Shown here in pieces: positions 24,177 through 36,281 of a stretch of DNA of 64,000 nt. The notes under the pieces were generated by a model that did not search any database, was not told the DNA's origin, and saw only the letters and a list, made by a program, of their open reading frames with translations. The stretch comes from Multifurca ochricompacta (Eukaryota > Basidiomycota > Agaricomycetes > Russulales > Russulaceae), in contig WTXG01000021.1 of assembly GCA_022496185.1 (NCBI GenBank), positions 62,001-126,000 on the forward strand. The letters are read 5' to 3'. Made by a program: the position numbers and the translations under genes. Numbering within the stretch: position 1 is the stretch's first letter; each line of letters begins with the position of its first letter.

Positions 24177-25259
24177 ATGGCTACAGCTGTTAAGTAAGTG
24201 AAAGTGTCTCCCGTTCTATCGAGAGAAGGGCGAGTGGGGAGTGAGGAGGGTCAAAATGGGTGCCATCATAATCGTGATCATAAAATTATAATTTATCCAT
24301 TATTATTCATTATCATTCATACGCACAGGACTCTCGCCGAATGCATCTTTTGCAAGATCATTAAAGGTTCGTCTGGCTCTGGCACCTGTCCTGCCCTGCC
24401 CTGCTCACTCGCTTGCGTGTCTGTTGTCGGCCATAACAAATTATGCGTTTGTGTTGGTGCTTGTGTACACACAGGAATTATCCCGAGTTTCAAGCTCATC
24501 GAGACGGATTTGTCGTACGTAGTATCACGCCTATTTATGTCCATTACAAATAATAACGCTATTACCTTCCTGACCTCCCTCCCGTCTTCACGCATCTCCG
24601 TCGTTTGCTTTTGCGGTTTGACGCGCGCGCTCAGGTACGCCTTCCTGGATATCAACCCACTATCCAAAGGACACGCCCTAGTCATTCCAAAATGTTCGCC
24701 TGCTCTTTTTTTTTATTTTTATTTTTATTTTTTGGGTATAACGGATAATGTGCCAACCTTTCCTTCCCGTTTTTGCTGTTGCATGTAGATCACGCTGAAA
24801 AGGTGCACGAACTCCCTGACGAGTTTCTCGCGGACGCGTTGCCGATCGCGAAGAAGATCGCGATCGCTCAAGGCGCGGAGAATTATAATATTTTGCAGGT
24901 AGGCATACTTTCCGATGGCACGCACTCATTCTCATTTCAGCATTTTTGACGTCCTTACTTACTTACTTACTTACTTACTCACTTACGATATCCGCTCTAT
25001 GGACTATCCGTCGTGTTGCGTTCAGAACAATGGACGGATCGCGCATCAGGTAAGGAGTTGAAAGGGTGGTGGAAAGCGGCATCAGCTGATGATAATACTA
25101 TGTTGCTGTCACGGACAGCTCGTAGACCACGTCCATTTCCACGTTATCCCCAAGCCGTCCAAGTCGGATGAGGAGGGTCTTGTCATCGGATGGCCGCAGC
25201 AGTCGCCGTCGACGGACGAGCTCGCGGTTGTTTATGCAGAGTTGAAGGGCAAGCTGTGA
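24177..25259 (+). CDS. HNT1: Histidine-triad (HIT) nucleotide-binding protein
   Basis: Small HIT-family hydrolase acting on adenosine 5'-monophosphoramidate-type substrates (Hnt1/HINT branch). The coding sequence is split into small exons: MATAVK, TLAECIFCKIIKG (the CIFCKII start of HINT proteins), IIPSFKLIETDLS, YAFLDINPLSKGHALVIPK, DHAEKVHELPDEFLADALPIAKKIAIAQGA with NYNILQ, NNGRIAHQ, and LVDHVHFHVIPKPSKSDEEG. The catalytic triad HVHFHV lies at about 25126-25143. Stop TGA 25257-25259. The unusually many introns include one with an ACTT microsatellite. The alternating protein segments follow the HIT fold without gaps. Confidence 0.94.
24954..24986. repeat. (ACTT)n microsatellite in an HNT1 intron
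   Basis: About eight ACTT units with one interruption (ACTC), inside the intron before the NNGRIAHQ exon. Confidence 0.93.
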
Positions 25260-26588
25260 AAAGAGTTGTCCTCGTCGTCGTCTACGGCTACAGTTGCAGC
25301 CGTTGTGGGCCTTGCGATCAAATATAATATATAACAGTGAAGACCGTGTAGGAATCGACGTTATTGTATACTTTTACTCCCGTCCTTGGATGTCGTCGTC
25401 CCTCGATTTGCACTGCACTGACAAAACATCCATCATGTACGTGTGCCCCGCCGTCGCCGAAATAAATACAAAACATTCTCATGGTCCTGCGCCACTTGAA
25501 GAATTTGATCGTTTTGGCCATCTGATTGTTGCATTGGAGCCATGCAACCCAGCAGTCAGCAGCAGTAAAGCAAAGAAGACCGCTGATGGATGGAGACTGA
25601 TTAGGGCGCATTTCCTCTTCCTCCACTTACGGGAGTTGGATCTGATCTTCAATGCTGTACCTAACCTTTTTTGCGTGGAGTACAACTTTATGTTATGTGA
25701 GTGAGATCGTGTCCCCGGTGTGTGGATGAGCCAGTCCTGGCCCTTTCAATGCTCATTTGATGGAAGTAATATCCATCACACGATAACGATCTAATTATGA
25801 CCAGTCTTGGATTTTGTAGTTTACTATCAACATCAACTGGTAGCGTAAGCTGTTCACTTTGGGGGGACAGGGGACAGGGGACTGGAACAGGGGGGCAGAA
25901 GAGTTGTGTGTGTTGGAAGGGGGAGAGGCTCACAGGCTCACTTTTTTTTTTTTTGAATCGATTCTATTACGCGCTTGCGGGACGGTGTCCAATCGCGCGG
26001 CCACACCAGGGTACAATGTAGCTACTAATTACGACTAACAATGAGGGAGTCGACACAAAGTCATGAGAGAAAACCCATAAGGAAAAACCGAAGTAGTGTT
26101 CTAAAGTAGAGAGGCCACAGGGGAACCAGAGGTCATTCAGCAAACCAGAAATAAAACTTACTAGTCACCAAAATCCAACAACTCAGGCCGGCTCACGAGG
26201 GCGGAGGGAGGTAATGGGCTTGAAGAAGGCCCACGTGTCCTGGAGGAACTCCAGCAAGTTGCTAACGTATTGACAATGGTTGAAGACTTGAGGCCAAGTA
26301 AGGTCGCCCAGGTCCCAGAAGGTAAGCATCCAAGTCACTCGCGCTTGAGTGCACAGGGGGCATTCAAGGAGGACATGCACAAATGTCGCCGTCGTCGCAG
26401 GGGCAGGTGCGAGAAGAGACTAGGAGGGGCGGGTCACTTGTAACTGCCCAACTGCCCCTGGTATTCAGCAACCACTTCAAAACCATAACCATAGCTGATC
26501 GGGTAGAGACGGCCCGGGTATCCCGATTTCTTGAAAATCAAATCAAATAATTCGCAGTCAACTGGAACCCACGAGACGAGAGAGAGCG
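25260..26588. other. Intergenic with a non-LTR retrotransposon relic
   Basis: No complete gene. The frame at 25294-25704 shows no family features. The region 26150-26400 holds the retroelement-like fragment listed next. Confidence 0.5.
26183..26380 (-). mobile_element. Fragment resembling the C-terminus of a LINE-type reverse transcriptase
   Basis: The minus frame starts HVLLECPLCTQAR and ends with LLEFLQDTWAFFKP. A His-x-Leu-x-Glu-Cys-Pro core followed by a Leu-rich helix and a Phe-x-x-x-Thr-x-x-Phe tail is the usual ending of fungal RNase H/zf-RVT type retroelement proteins. About 28 bases coding LQDTWAFFKP closely match 47035-47065 inside another repeat, which supports a repeated origin. 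No upstream RT domain is present, so it is a 5'-truncated relic. The family assignment is inference. Confidence 0.5.
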
Positions 26589-28254
<1,666 letters not shown>

Positions 28255-28535
28255 TCACCTCGTTTTTATTTACTTCACTGTGGAGTCACTCTTGTACCGA
28301 TCTTTTCTACAACAACTACGACGCAACATATGCTGTATTCATGATCTCACTCAGCTCAGCTATTGGAGGGAAAAAAGGGAATTAAAAAAAAGGGTATGGG
28401 AGCGGCTCAAGCCCGATGAAATGAAACAAGGGCAACAAGGGCACAATAATCTTCTCGCAAGTGACCGTGGAACGACCTCATCCTGGCACGTTTCTCCTTC
28501 TTCCCACCCACCACAATCCTTTCTTTCCAGCGCCA

Positions 28536-30591
28536 ATGGCGACCGCTTCCTCCTCTTGGATGCCCGCCGCGGGAAGGCACAATGTCAGGATAGGCTCATC
28601 GCTCGCAAAGGCCCTCAAAGCTCGTAAGGGACAGCCAGCTCAGAGAAATAAATCTCTCCCCGAGCGAGACTTTTATGCCCTTCGCTGTGCGTTGCACGCT
28701 TGACCCCCTCACATTCCCCACTCCCCCCCCACACAAGACTTCGTAGCGGCGGCGGCTGACCTCGTCTCTCTGTTTGGCAGATAACCACAAGCCTGCATCG
28801 ATAGACCCCAGCAAGCCGGGGACCCTCGAGGTGAACCCCGGCAAGGAGGTGACCACTGTAAGGGTTGAGCGACCCATAGTCAATGTTCGTCTTGTTTTTG
28901 CTATGCGCCACATTCACATCCTTTTTCTCCCCTTTCACACCGGTCTTCTGCCCATCCTCGCTTCACCCCCCCTCTTTCTCCGGCACGCATACTGACGACA
29001 CACACATTTCTAGAATAATGAAGTGAATGTATTCAAGGGGGAGGAAAAGCCTGCGAAGGAATGGGAATGTATACTCATTTACGACGAGGCGACGCAGACG
29101 TTCACGTTAGAGAAGCTCGATTCGCTCGTCAATCTCAACTTTGATGGTAGAGCGCCGCCCCGAACACGTCCGACTGCCTCTCGTATGTCCCATCCTTACT
29201 TTTTCCCTCTCTTCTCACACTCACCTCACGTCATCATCCTTTCTCTTTCTTTTCTTAAACCTGGCACACTACGCGTACACACCTTGTTGACCTCCGTACT
29301 TTGTGCAGCACCCACCACCAGCACTGCTACCGCAAGCACATCAACGCAGGTACCACAACATTCCTCAGTGCGCACAGCCGCCGATGAACTTGAGGCACAA
29401 CTGGAAGATGCCAGTGCCGGCTTAGGCATGGACATAGGGGATGCCGATGCGGACGGTGAGCCTGATCCGAGCTTCCCACTGGCTCGCAAGGAAGAAGAGG
29501 AGGAAGAGGAAGAGGAGGAAGGAGAAGCAAGAGAGGAAGATAACCATGCCATCGCTCCTGCGCCGACACGATTGCGCCTCCCACAACAACAAAAGGCAGC
29601 ACCGCCGCCGCTACTGCCAACACAAGCGAAAACCCGTCCTACGCAGATGCCGAATAAGAAATCTGCGGCTGCAACAGTATCTCAGTCTGCCAGGGCGACA
29701 TCAATGTCAACACGTGTACCTAACGCGCCAGCCCCCGCACCATCTCCGTCAACACCAGTCGTGAAATCTACGCGGGCCAAACTCGTCCCGCAACCACCAC
29801 TACCACCACCATCGCCGCTTTCGGCGTCGAAACGCGGCTCCACCGGTGCTGGGGCTGGGGCTGGGGCTGGGGCTGCCTCGGACCGCCACCATCAGCATCT
29901 CGATGTAGAGGACTTCGAGATTCGAGGTCCGATCGCACCCATATCCTCGTCCACAACTACGACAGCCAATGCGAAACGAGGAACGACCAATGGGACGAAT
30001 ACGGCAGCAGGGGCAGCGGCACCAAAGCAGACTCAGTCGTCCTTTAGTCTTGCGTTACCAACGTCATCGGCAGGTCCAGACCCGCTCGCGCATCACGGGT
30101 TATATAAGGGTACTACCTCGACGGCGGGGGCAACGGCAGGGGCGGCAGATTCGGACGACGAATGGGACGAAATACTCGCGCAACCTTCCGCATCCTCACA
30201 TCATCATCGGGAACGACAACAGCAACAGCAACAGCAACAACAAATGTTAACGATCACGATCGAGGATGATGGTGATGGTGCTGGTGCTGGTGCTGGTGGT
30301 GATGTGGCGGATGACGATGTGGATGATGGATTGGACTTTTTGGAACGTGAGTTACTTGGGGAGGATGAACCTGCTGTGGGTGATGAAGAAGAAGAAGATG
30401 AGGAAGAGGACGAGGACGAGGACGAGGACGAGGATTTGGAAGAAGAGATTATTGCTGTTGCCGGTGGTGCTGGTAGTGGCGGCGGTGGGGGTGGACCTAT
30501 ATCGATGAATCAGTTTGCTGGTGGGGGAGTCACTGTCGATGATGATGATGATGATGATTTTTCGAGTAGTGAGGAGAGCGAGGAGGATTAA
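28536..30591 (+). CDS. EAF-domain transcription elongation factor (ELL-associated factor)
   Basis: Likely partner of ELL in RNA polymerase II elongation, acting in the nucleus. ATG 28536 gives MATASSSWMPAAGRHNVRIG. The N-terminal EAF domain spans four exons: FYALR + YNHKPASIDPSKPGTLEV, KEVTTVRVERPIVN, NEVNVFKGEEKPAKEWECIL, IYDEATQTFTLEKLDSLVNL. After an intron at about 29181-29309 the remaining ~430 residues are low complexity: Ser/Thr/Ala/Pro runs, ELEAQLEDASAGL, an acidic EEEEEEEEEE tract, GAGAGAGAG, a nine-Gln run near 30218-30243, long Asp/Glu runs near 30385-30450 and a final D-rich tail with SSEESEED. An acidic C-terminus suits the transactivation region of EAF proteins. The EAF domain is clear from the pattern; the partner role is family knowledge. 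The minus-strand frames here are mirror images of the repeats. Confidence 0.86.
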
Positions 30592-31115
30592 ACATGACTT
30601 TTTTTTTGTGCATGTTTGTGTGTATAGTATATATTTATATATTTTTTTTTTTTTTGCGCTCCTCGTACCTTGGTAACCACCATATTTCAGTCTTGCTTTC
30701 TGCACTTGGTTCATTCAATGATATGCTCTGCTCTGCTCATTACAAAATTGTTGTATTGGGTTGGGAGTGTATATCCTGTACAATACACAAAACACTTGGT
30801 ACCCAGGAAATTAAAAAAAGAAAAAAAAAAGAAATGGGGGAAGATCAAATGATGATAATAACTAAGTGCACACACAGACAGAGCAATCGCGGGGCAACTT
30901 GCATAAACTAAATTTGACAAGAACAAAAAAAAAAAAGGCTAGATAGGGTCGCCGAGGAAGGGGAAAAAGTTCATTGTATCCCATAATGTCCATTTTATAT
31001 ATTCCTCACCGATTGAACAGACGTGTATGTACACACAACACACAAACTTCGCAGACAAGGCGTGGGGAAGGAGGGAGGGGGGCATTTCACACTCAAACCC
31101 GCCGCCTCAACCACT

Positions 31116-32590
31116 TCACGCTCGTGGGGTGCTCAACGGGAAGGGTACCATGGATAAGCCCTTGACGACGACGCCATTGCCTGAAGAACTTGCTGGTGGT
31201 GCGGGCGTGGAAGTGGGCGCGCTGTTATTGTTACCTCCATCGGGAGTGCTGGTGCCAGAACTGCTCAGAGCGGAGAGGATCGAGCTTGCCTCGGGGGTGT
31301 CACTGTCTGAGTCGAGGTGGTTGTTGAGGGAGGAGGAGCAATAGAGCTGGAACTGTTGCCGTGTACAAGAGAGGCGATCGCGTCGGTCTTGACGTCGATG
31401 AAGGTCATCAACGGTCCAGCGACGATCGCGTTGCTGCCTCGGTCGCGGGCGTTGTTGTTCAGCGGTTGGTCGTCGGAGGTTACCCAGATCGCGACGGGTC
31501 CATTGATGCCCGAGGGAACGACACATTTATCGATGGGGAGAGATATGGAGGCGGGCAGGCCACCGGCGAGCATTTGGCAGTGGAAGTTCTGTGAGAGAGA
31601 AAAAAAAAAAAGTGGGTAAGAAAATGCTATACTTTTTCATTGGTTGATCGTTCGTCTTACAGTGGTGCTTCCGTTGATGGCGGGCGAGCTGAATGTCAAT
31701 GAGGTGCCAACCCCGATGGAACCAGTGTTAGTAACGGAAAGTGCAGCATTAGCTAATGTCAGTCCAAAAAAAAAACATTGTGGTTAGCTTCTGACATGAA
31801 ATTGAGATGGGCTCGGCGGAACACGTACCAGGAACACCGAGATCACAGCCCGAGATGAATGGACCGGCGATAGCGAGGACTTCCTGGGGAAGGAGAGGAA
31901 TGTCGAACGCCTGGGGGATGGCAGTGCCACTCTGAAGCACGTTCAGGATGGTCTGGTGGCGTGCCTCAATGGTTGCGATGGACGCAGCGGCCGTGAGGAC
32001 GACCGGGTCTTGGATGAGGTGCGCAGCACCAAGGTATGCACCGACACCTACGTTCTCGACCAGTCGCGCAACGGGTGCCATGGTCGAGACGTCGGTGAGC
32101 ACCTTTGAGAAATCGAACTTGCAGGTCGAGAGTGGCTTCTCGCCGAACGAGGTGATGATCGACTGCGGATGCAACAAAATGTCAGAGAGGCAAATGAGAA
32201 AGAGAGGGGAATGGAGGGGGTTTGGGACTGATGATGCGAACCTCAAGGGCGGAGACATGAGCAGCCTCATCACTCTGAATGGCGGTGAACTGTTCGATGG
32301 GGATGTTCGCGGATGAGAAACCGGCGTTGGTGAAATCAGAGGCCTGGAATTTGCTCAATGCCTGCTGATAAAATTGCGTCTCAAGTTGCTCGAGGACGTG
32401 TGCGAATTCTACAAAAAGGAAGAGGGCAGATGGGTAAGCCCTTTCTCTCTCTCAGTCATATCAGGGTTGAGCACTCACGAAGGACGAGCAAGGTGTTAGG
32501 GTCTGTACCACGACGAAGCGGCGCAGCCGACACGGTCAGAGGTGCAACAGCGGCAGCCAAAGCCAAAAAGGATGATGTGGTGAAACGCAT
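31116..32590 (-). CDS. Secreted ferritin-like domain protein (Rds1-type)
   Basis: Resembles the fungal stress/starvation-linked Rds1 group. ATG 32588-32590 opens a signal peptide (MRFTTSSFLALAAAVAPLTV SAAP split). Next: DPNTLLVLR, intron, EFAHVLEQLETQFYQQALSKF and IPIEQFTAIQSDEAAHVSALE, intron, SIITSFGEKPLSTCKFDFSK, VARLVENVGVGAYLGAAHLI, SIATIEARHQTILNVLQSG. Paired E..H and E.RH positions of the ferritin-like four-helix bundle are visible (EAAH, EARH), so metal binding is possible. A C-terminal beta-rich part (INGSTT, NFHCQMLAGGLPASI, GPVAIWVTSDDQPL) and a Ser/Thr/Pro tail follow, ending VVVKGLSMVPFPLSTPRA at 31116. The tail changes frame; one extra base in the five-G run at 31293-31297 joins the two parts into TQTVTPPEASSILSALSSSG. 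Without it the protein would end at 31265. Function not established. Confidence 0.83.
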
Positions 32591-34628
32591 TCTTGTCAAG
32601 ATTAGAATGAGACAAAGAAGAGTCGCCAAGGGAAGTGGATCAGCCTGCTGGATGCTTGAAAAGGGGAAGAACCAAAGAATGACCAGGGGCGCGACCGGGC
32701 TGCCCAGGGAAGTACCTGAAGGAGGAAAGGTAAGACTAAGAGATTGGTGAAATAAAAAAAGGACACGGACCAAGAGAAAGAGAAGGAGAGAAAGGAAAAG
32801 GGAGAAAGAAAAAAGTGGTGGAAGTGTAGCGGAGGGAAGGGAAGGGGAAGATGGAGAAGATCTGAACTGAGTTTTTACCGTTTTATGTGGAGAAACAGGG
32901 TCACTCGGTCTCATCGGGGCCCTGGCCTGGCTGTTCGTTGTTGTCATGACAACCAACTCGACGACGCACTTTTCCACTCACAATCACTCACAATCACACT
33001 CACACAACTCATACTTTTACTATCATGTTCACAACAATAGAAATTCCATGTATCTCACTTAATTTCATCCATCCGCAATGTGCCCATTATTAAAGACTTA
33101 CAACCAGAGGGCAAAGCGTGGGTGACTGCATGCGCCCATCTGTACATGTACCACTTGTCTCGCATCTACTCCTGCCCCGTTCCTACAAGCAGCGCCTTCT
33201 CTAGTACCAGTCCTGTCCCATACTTACGGTCGCTGAAGAATATTTCGATTTCACAGACGTAATGATGCTTGGACACCGCACGAACAAAGGATTAGGATCA
33301 GCCTAGCCATCATCCGTCCATCCACAAAATGACCAATGACCACACAGGAAAGAAACAAAAGGGGGACTTGCGCAACTGTTCCGGGTCAGACATCAACCCA
33401 GCCCCAGCTGTGGTCCTTTTGACGGAAACCTGATCCATGTCGTGCATTATATACGGGGCTGTCCATACCACCAACACAGAATGTGTTTAATATTAGAAGA
33501 GATGCGCACAGCGCTGCTGATTGATTAATTCATGATTGGTTGATGGGTGAGGGCGCCTTGGCTGGGCGGTGCGCTGTGCATGCACCGAAGTGTACTCTGA
33601 ATCAATGTCAATGATGCGCTCGTCCATTGCAAATGTAAGTGTCATGTCACACGTCGTATTGAGTTGACGTTCGATGTGCACTGCTCTCCGGCTTTTGATT
33701 GTAAGCAGCCTAAACTTCTTTCAAAAATTTTAAACACTTGATTTTCATTTTCATAGGCAAACTTTTAGCAGAAATAAAATACGCCACCCTCCTTGGTCGT
33801 TTAGGTTCTCTCCAGATCTCCAGTCCCTCTCTCCCCCTCTCCCTCTTTCTCTGTGAGTGTGAGATTGGCTGATCTTGTTATGCGGTCGCCATGGACGATC
33901 CCGTGTAGTACCATATACCCACTCCCAGCTCTCATGTTGTCCTTTGTTATTGCACGCTCACTGTACAAAATAGGCTACAATGGCTGCTCCTACGGCTTCC
34001 TCGGTCATAAACCAAATAAGATCCAATCGACCAGTACGCCATAGACGAGGGGGGGGGGGGGTGAGTGGGTGGGCGTGAGAATGCCGGTGTGGGGGGACCT
34101 TTATATGCGAGAGCTTAGACAATGGGATGGGGACAATGGTACTTAATAAAAGGAACGGCGGAATAGCTTCTTAAGAGCTACAACCACGGTGGCACCGCCG
34201 GTTGAGCTCACCCAACTCTCCCCCACCCATCTTCACCATTTGCTTGAGCTCGTTCACTATGGTCGCTCGCTTTTAGTGTCAGATAGTGAATTAGCTACAC
34301 AATAATTAGTCTCCATAGCTCTTGTACCTTGTACAAACCAAACAAATCTCTTTCAACACCCTTGCCGATGGCAGCACAGTCTGTCGGCATCAACAATGGT
34401 GGGGTTGACCAACCCATCACAATACCCCCTTCATTTGCCCCCTTTTCCCATGTACCACCACTACCTGTGCTAGAGCTAGTTGGCCTTAAGCCTTCATCTT
34501 GCACTGATAGTGTCGGGCTTTTCCATTTAAAAAAGTAGATAAATAACACAATTAAAAGCCTCTGAGAGTACCAATAATGCCAGATCCTCCTGGTCAAAAC
34601 ATTCCCCCAACCCCTCCCTTACTACTAG
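32591..34628. other. Intergenic, no gene seen
   Basis: A purine-rich stretch (32600-32870) lies upstream of the ferritin-like gene and may hold its 5' UTR and promoter. The rest shows only short random frames and a G run at 34050-34061. Confidence 0.5.
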
Positions 34629-35310
34629 TGATGTGATGGCTTGGCTTGGCCTGAAAGCTACAGCTCAGGCTTTTCAAAACTCAAGCCTGGGCTGTAGTGA
34701 CAGCTTCCAGCTGGCTTAGGCCTGGCTTAGGCTCAAGCTGTGGCTTTACAGCATCAAATAAAGTTTTAGTTGCATATTCTGATCACTTTTACTCTGCATT
34801 TTTGAAGGACTTGTAGTTTACATTATATCAACCCCTGGCCACTGCTTTGGCATTCTGCTTCAACTCCATCATATTATGTCTCCTATTTAAATCCTGTAAC
34901 ATAAATTGTATAAAAACCTCTTATTTTAGCTTGTATCAATGACAGCATTGAATTTGTTGAACCAGAATACCAGTACAGAGATACTGAGATAGCAGTCCAA
35001 CATAATTGTGATTGCATTTAGATAAAACAATTGATGAAATTAAAATGCATCTCACATTAATTAGATACTCAGATTGATCATGTGATTAAATCACATTCAT
35101 TAATGAGCAAGATAATGTGTTCATTTACTTTAATTTAGTAGCTGATATAGTACATCTAAATTGTATATAAAGCCACTAAATCTGCAGCTTCAGCCTAAGC
35201 TGGCCTAAGCTGGCCTGAAGTTCTCACTACAGCCCAGTCTTGAGTTTTGAAAAGCCTGAGCCCCCAAAGCTGAGCCTAAGCTGTGGTATTCAGGCTGAGC
35301 CTGTCCCGGA
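34629..35310. mobile_element. Non-autonomous inverted-repeat transposon (MITE, hAT-like ends)
   Basis: Two arms of roughly 120 bases, 34629-34755 and 35180-35310, are imperfect reverse complements. The best core, CAGGCTTTTCAAAACTCAAG, is at 34666-34685 and appears as its exact complement at 35239-35258, with GGGCTGTAGTGA next to it in both. Between them is about 420 bases of AT-rich DNA with no coding capacity. The left boundary reads TAGTGATGTGATGGCTTGG, similar to the ends of fungal hAT elements; the right boundary lacks this, so that end is decayed or truncated. Both arms are internally repetitive (GGCTTAGGC/GGCCTAAGC motifs). No clear 8-bp target duplication could be found. Confidence 0.82.
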
Positions 35311-36281
35311 TGCGCGTTTTTTTTGCATTCCTGGGGCGTCTGAGCCGCCAAGATCTTACCCTCGCAGTCAGCAAGGTGGCGGACCGTGGCGGCCCGCCCC
35401 ACACTTTCGCGCGTTTGCGCGTTTACAGAGCTGCCCTATGCAGCACGGACATTGTAGATACTTGCGGACACTGTGTCAGTAGATAGAACAATGAGTAATT
35501 TTACCAGGATAGTCTAACAATAGTCTAGAAGGTATTACAGAGGGTGCCAGACCGCGCGAATAGATCGCGCGTGATCAAACAAGACACAGCAGTATGGAGA
35601 TATGCACATCTGCGCCCCATAACTGATTGTTGTCTTATTTTACATCGGACATATGATCCGACTTGGCACTTCGTAAGATAACAGTAGATAGGTATATAAG
35701 ACATCCTGTAACATGCTGCAGACCCCACCTTGTCCTCTTGGGGCTGCAGGCTCTTGGTATCGTCAATATAGGCGTATTCTTGCTATACAAGCAGGGCTGA
35801 TCGTCTCTGACTACCTCAAGCCTTACGCGTGCATTAATCTCCACGTTCTGCGCAGCTTTTGACAGGCATTATCATTGTTTCTATTGTTATCTCATTTAAG
35901 AACGCTTTTCTACATATCTTATCTAATCTTTCCTTGTAATCGGGATTGTTGCACCCGTTACAGAGCCAAGCTGTCACATTACTAAGTAAGAGAGGTAATG
36001 AGGATGCTGCCTGTTGAAAGCAAGATTGGGAATGAAGATGGAAGAGCCTCAAATGAATACAAAAGAAAGAGATGAAGATTATCATACAGTTAACAATTAA
36101 CGGTTACTAACGCATATGCAACAGTGCCACTCAACATTCTGCACATATTGGACAACACGGATTGAATTCTAACCATCTAACCTCCCTACTACGTGTCCAG
36201 TTCCACTTTGGCATGGTGGTTATATCGTTTAGGTATATTGTGGCTTCTGATCTAGGACATCCGCACTATTAATTATAGTCG
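35311..36281. other. Intergenic downstream of the P450 gene
   Basis: No gene features seen. The frames are short and random. Confidence 0.5.

Noticed and set aside
29226..29956. Ser-rich and Val/Ala-rich minus-strand frames inside the EAF gene
   Set aside because: Mirror images of the acidic and Ala-Gly triplet repeats.
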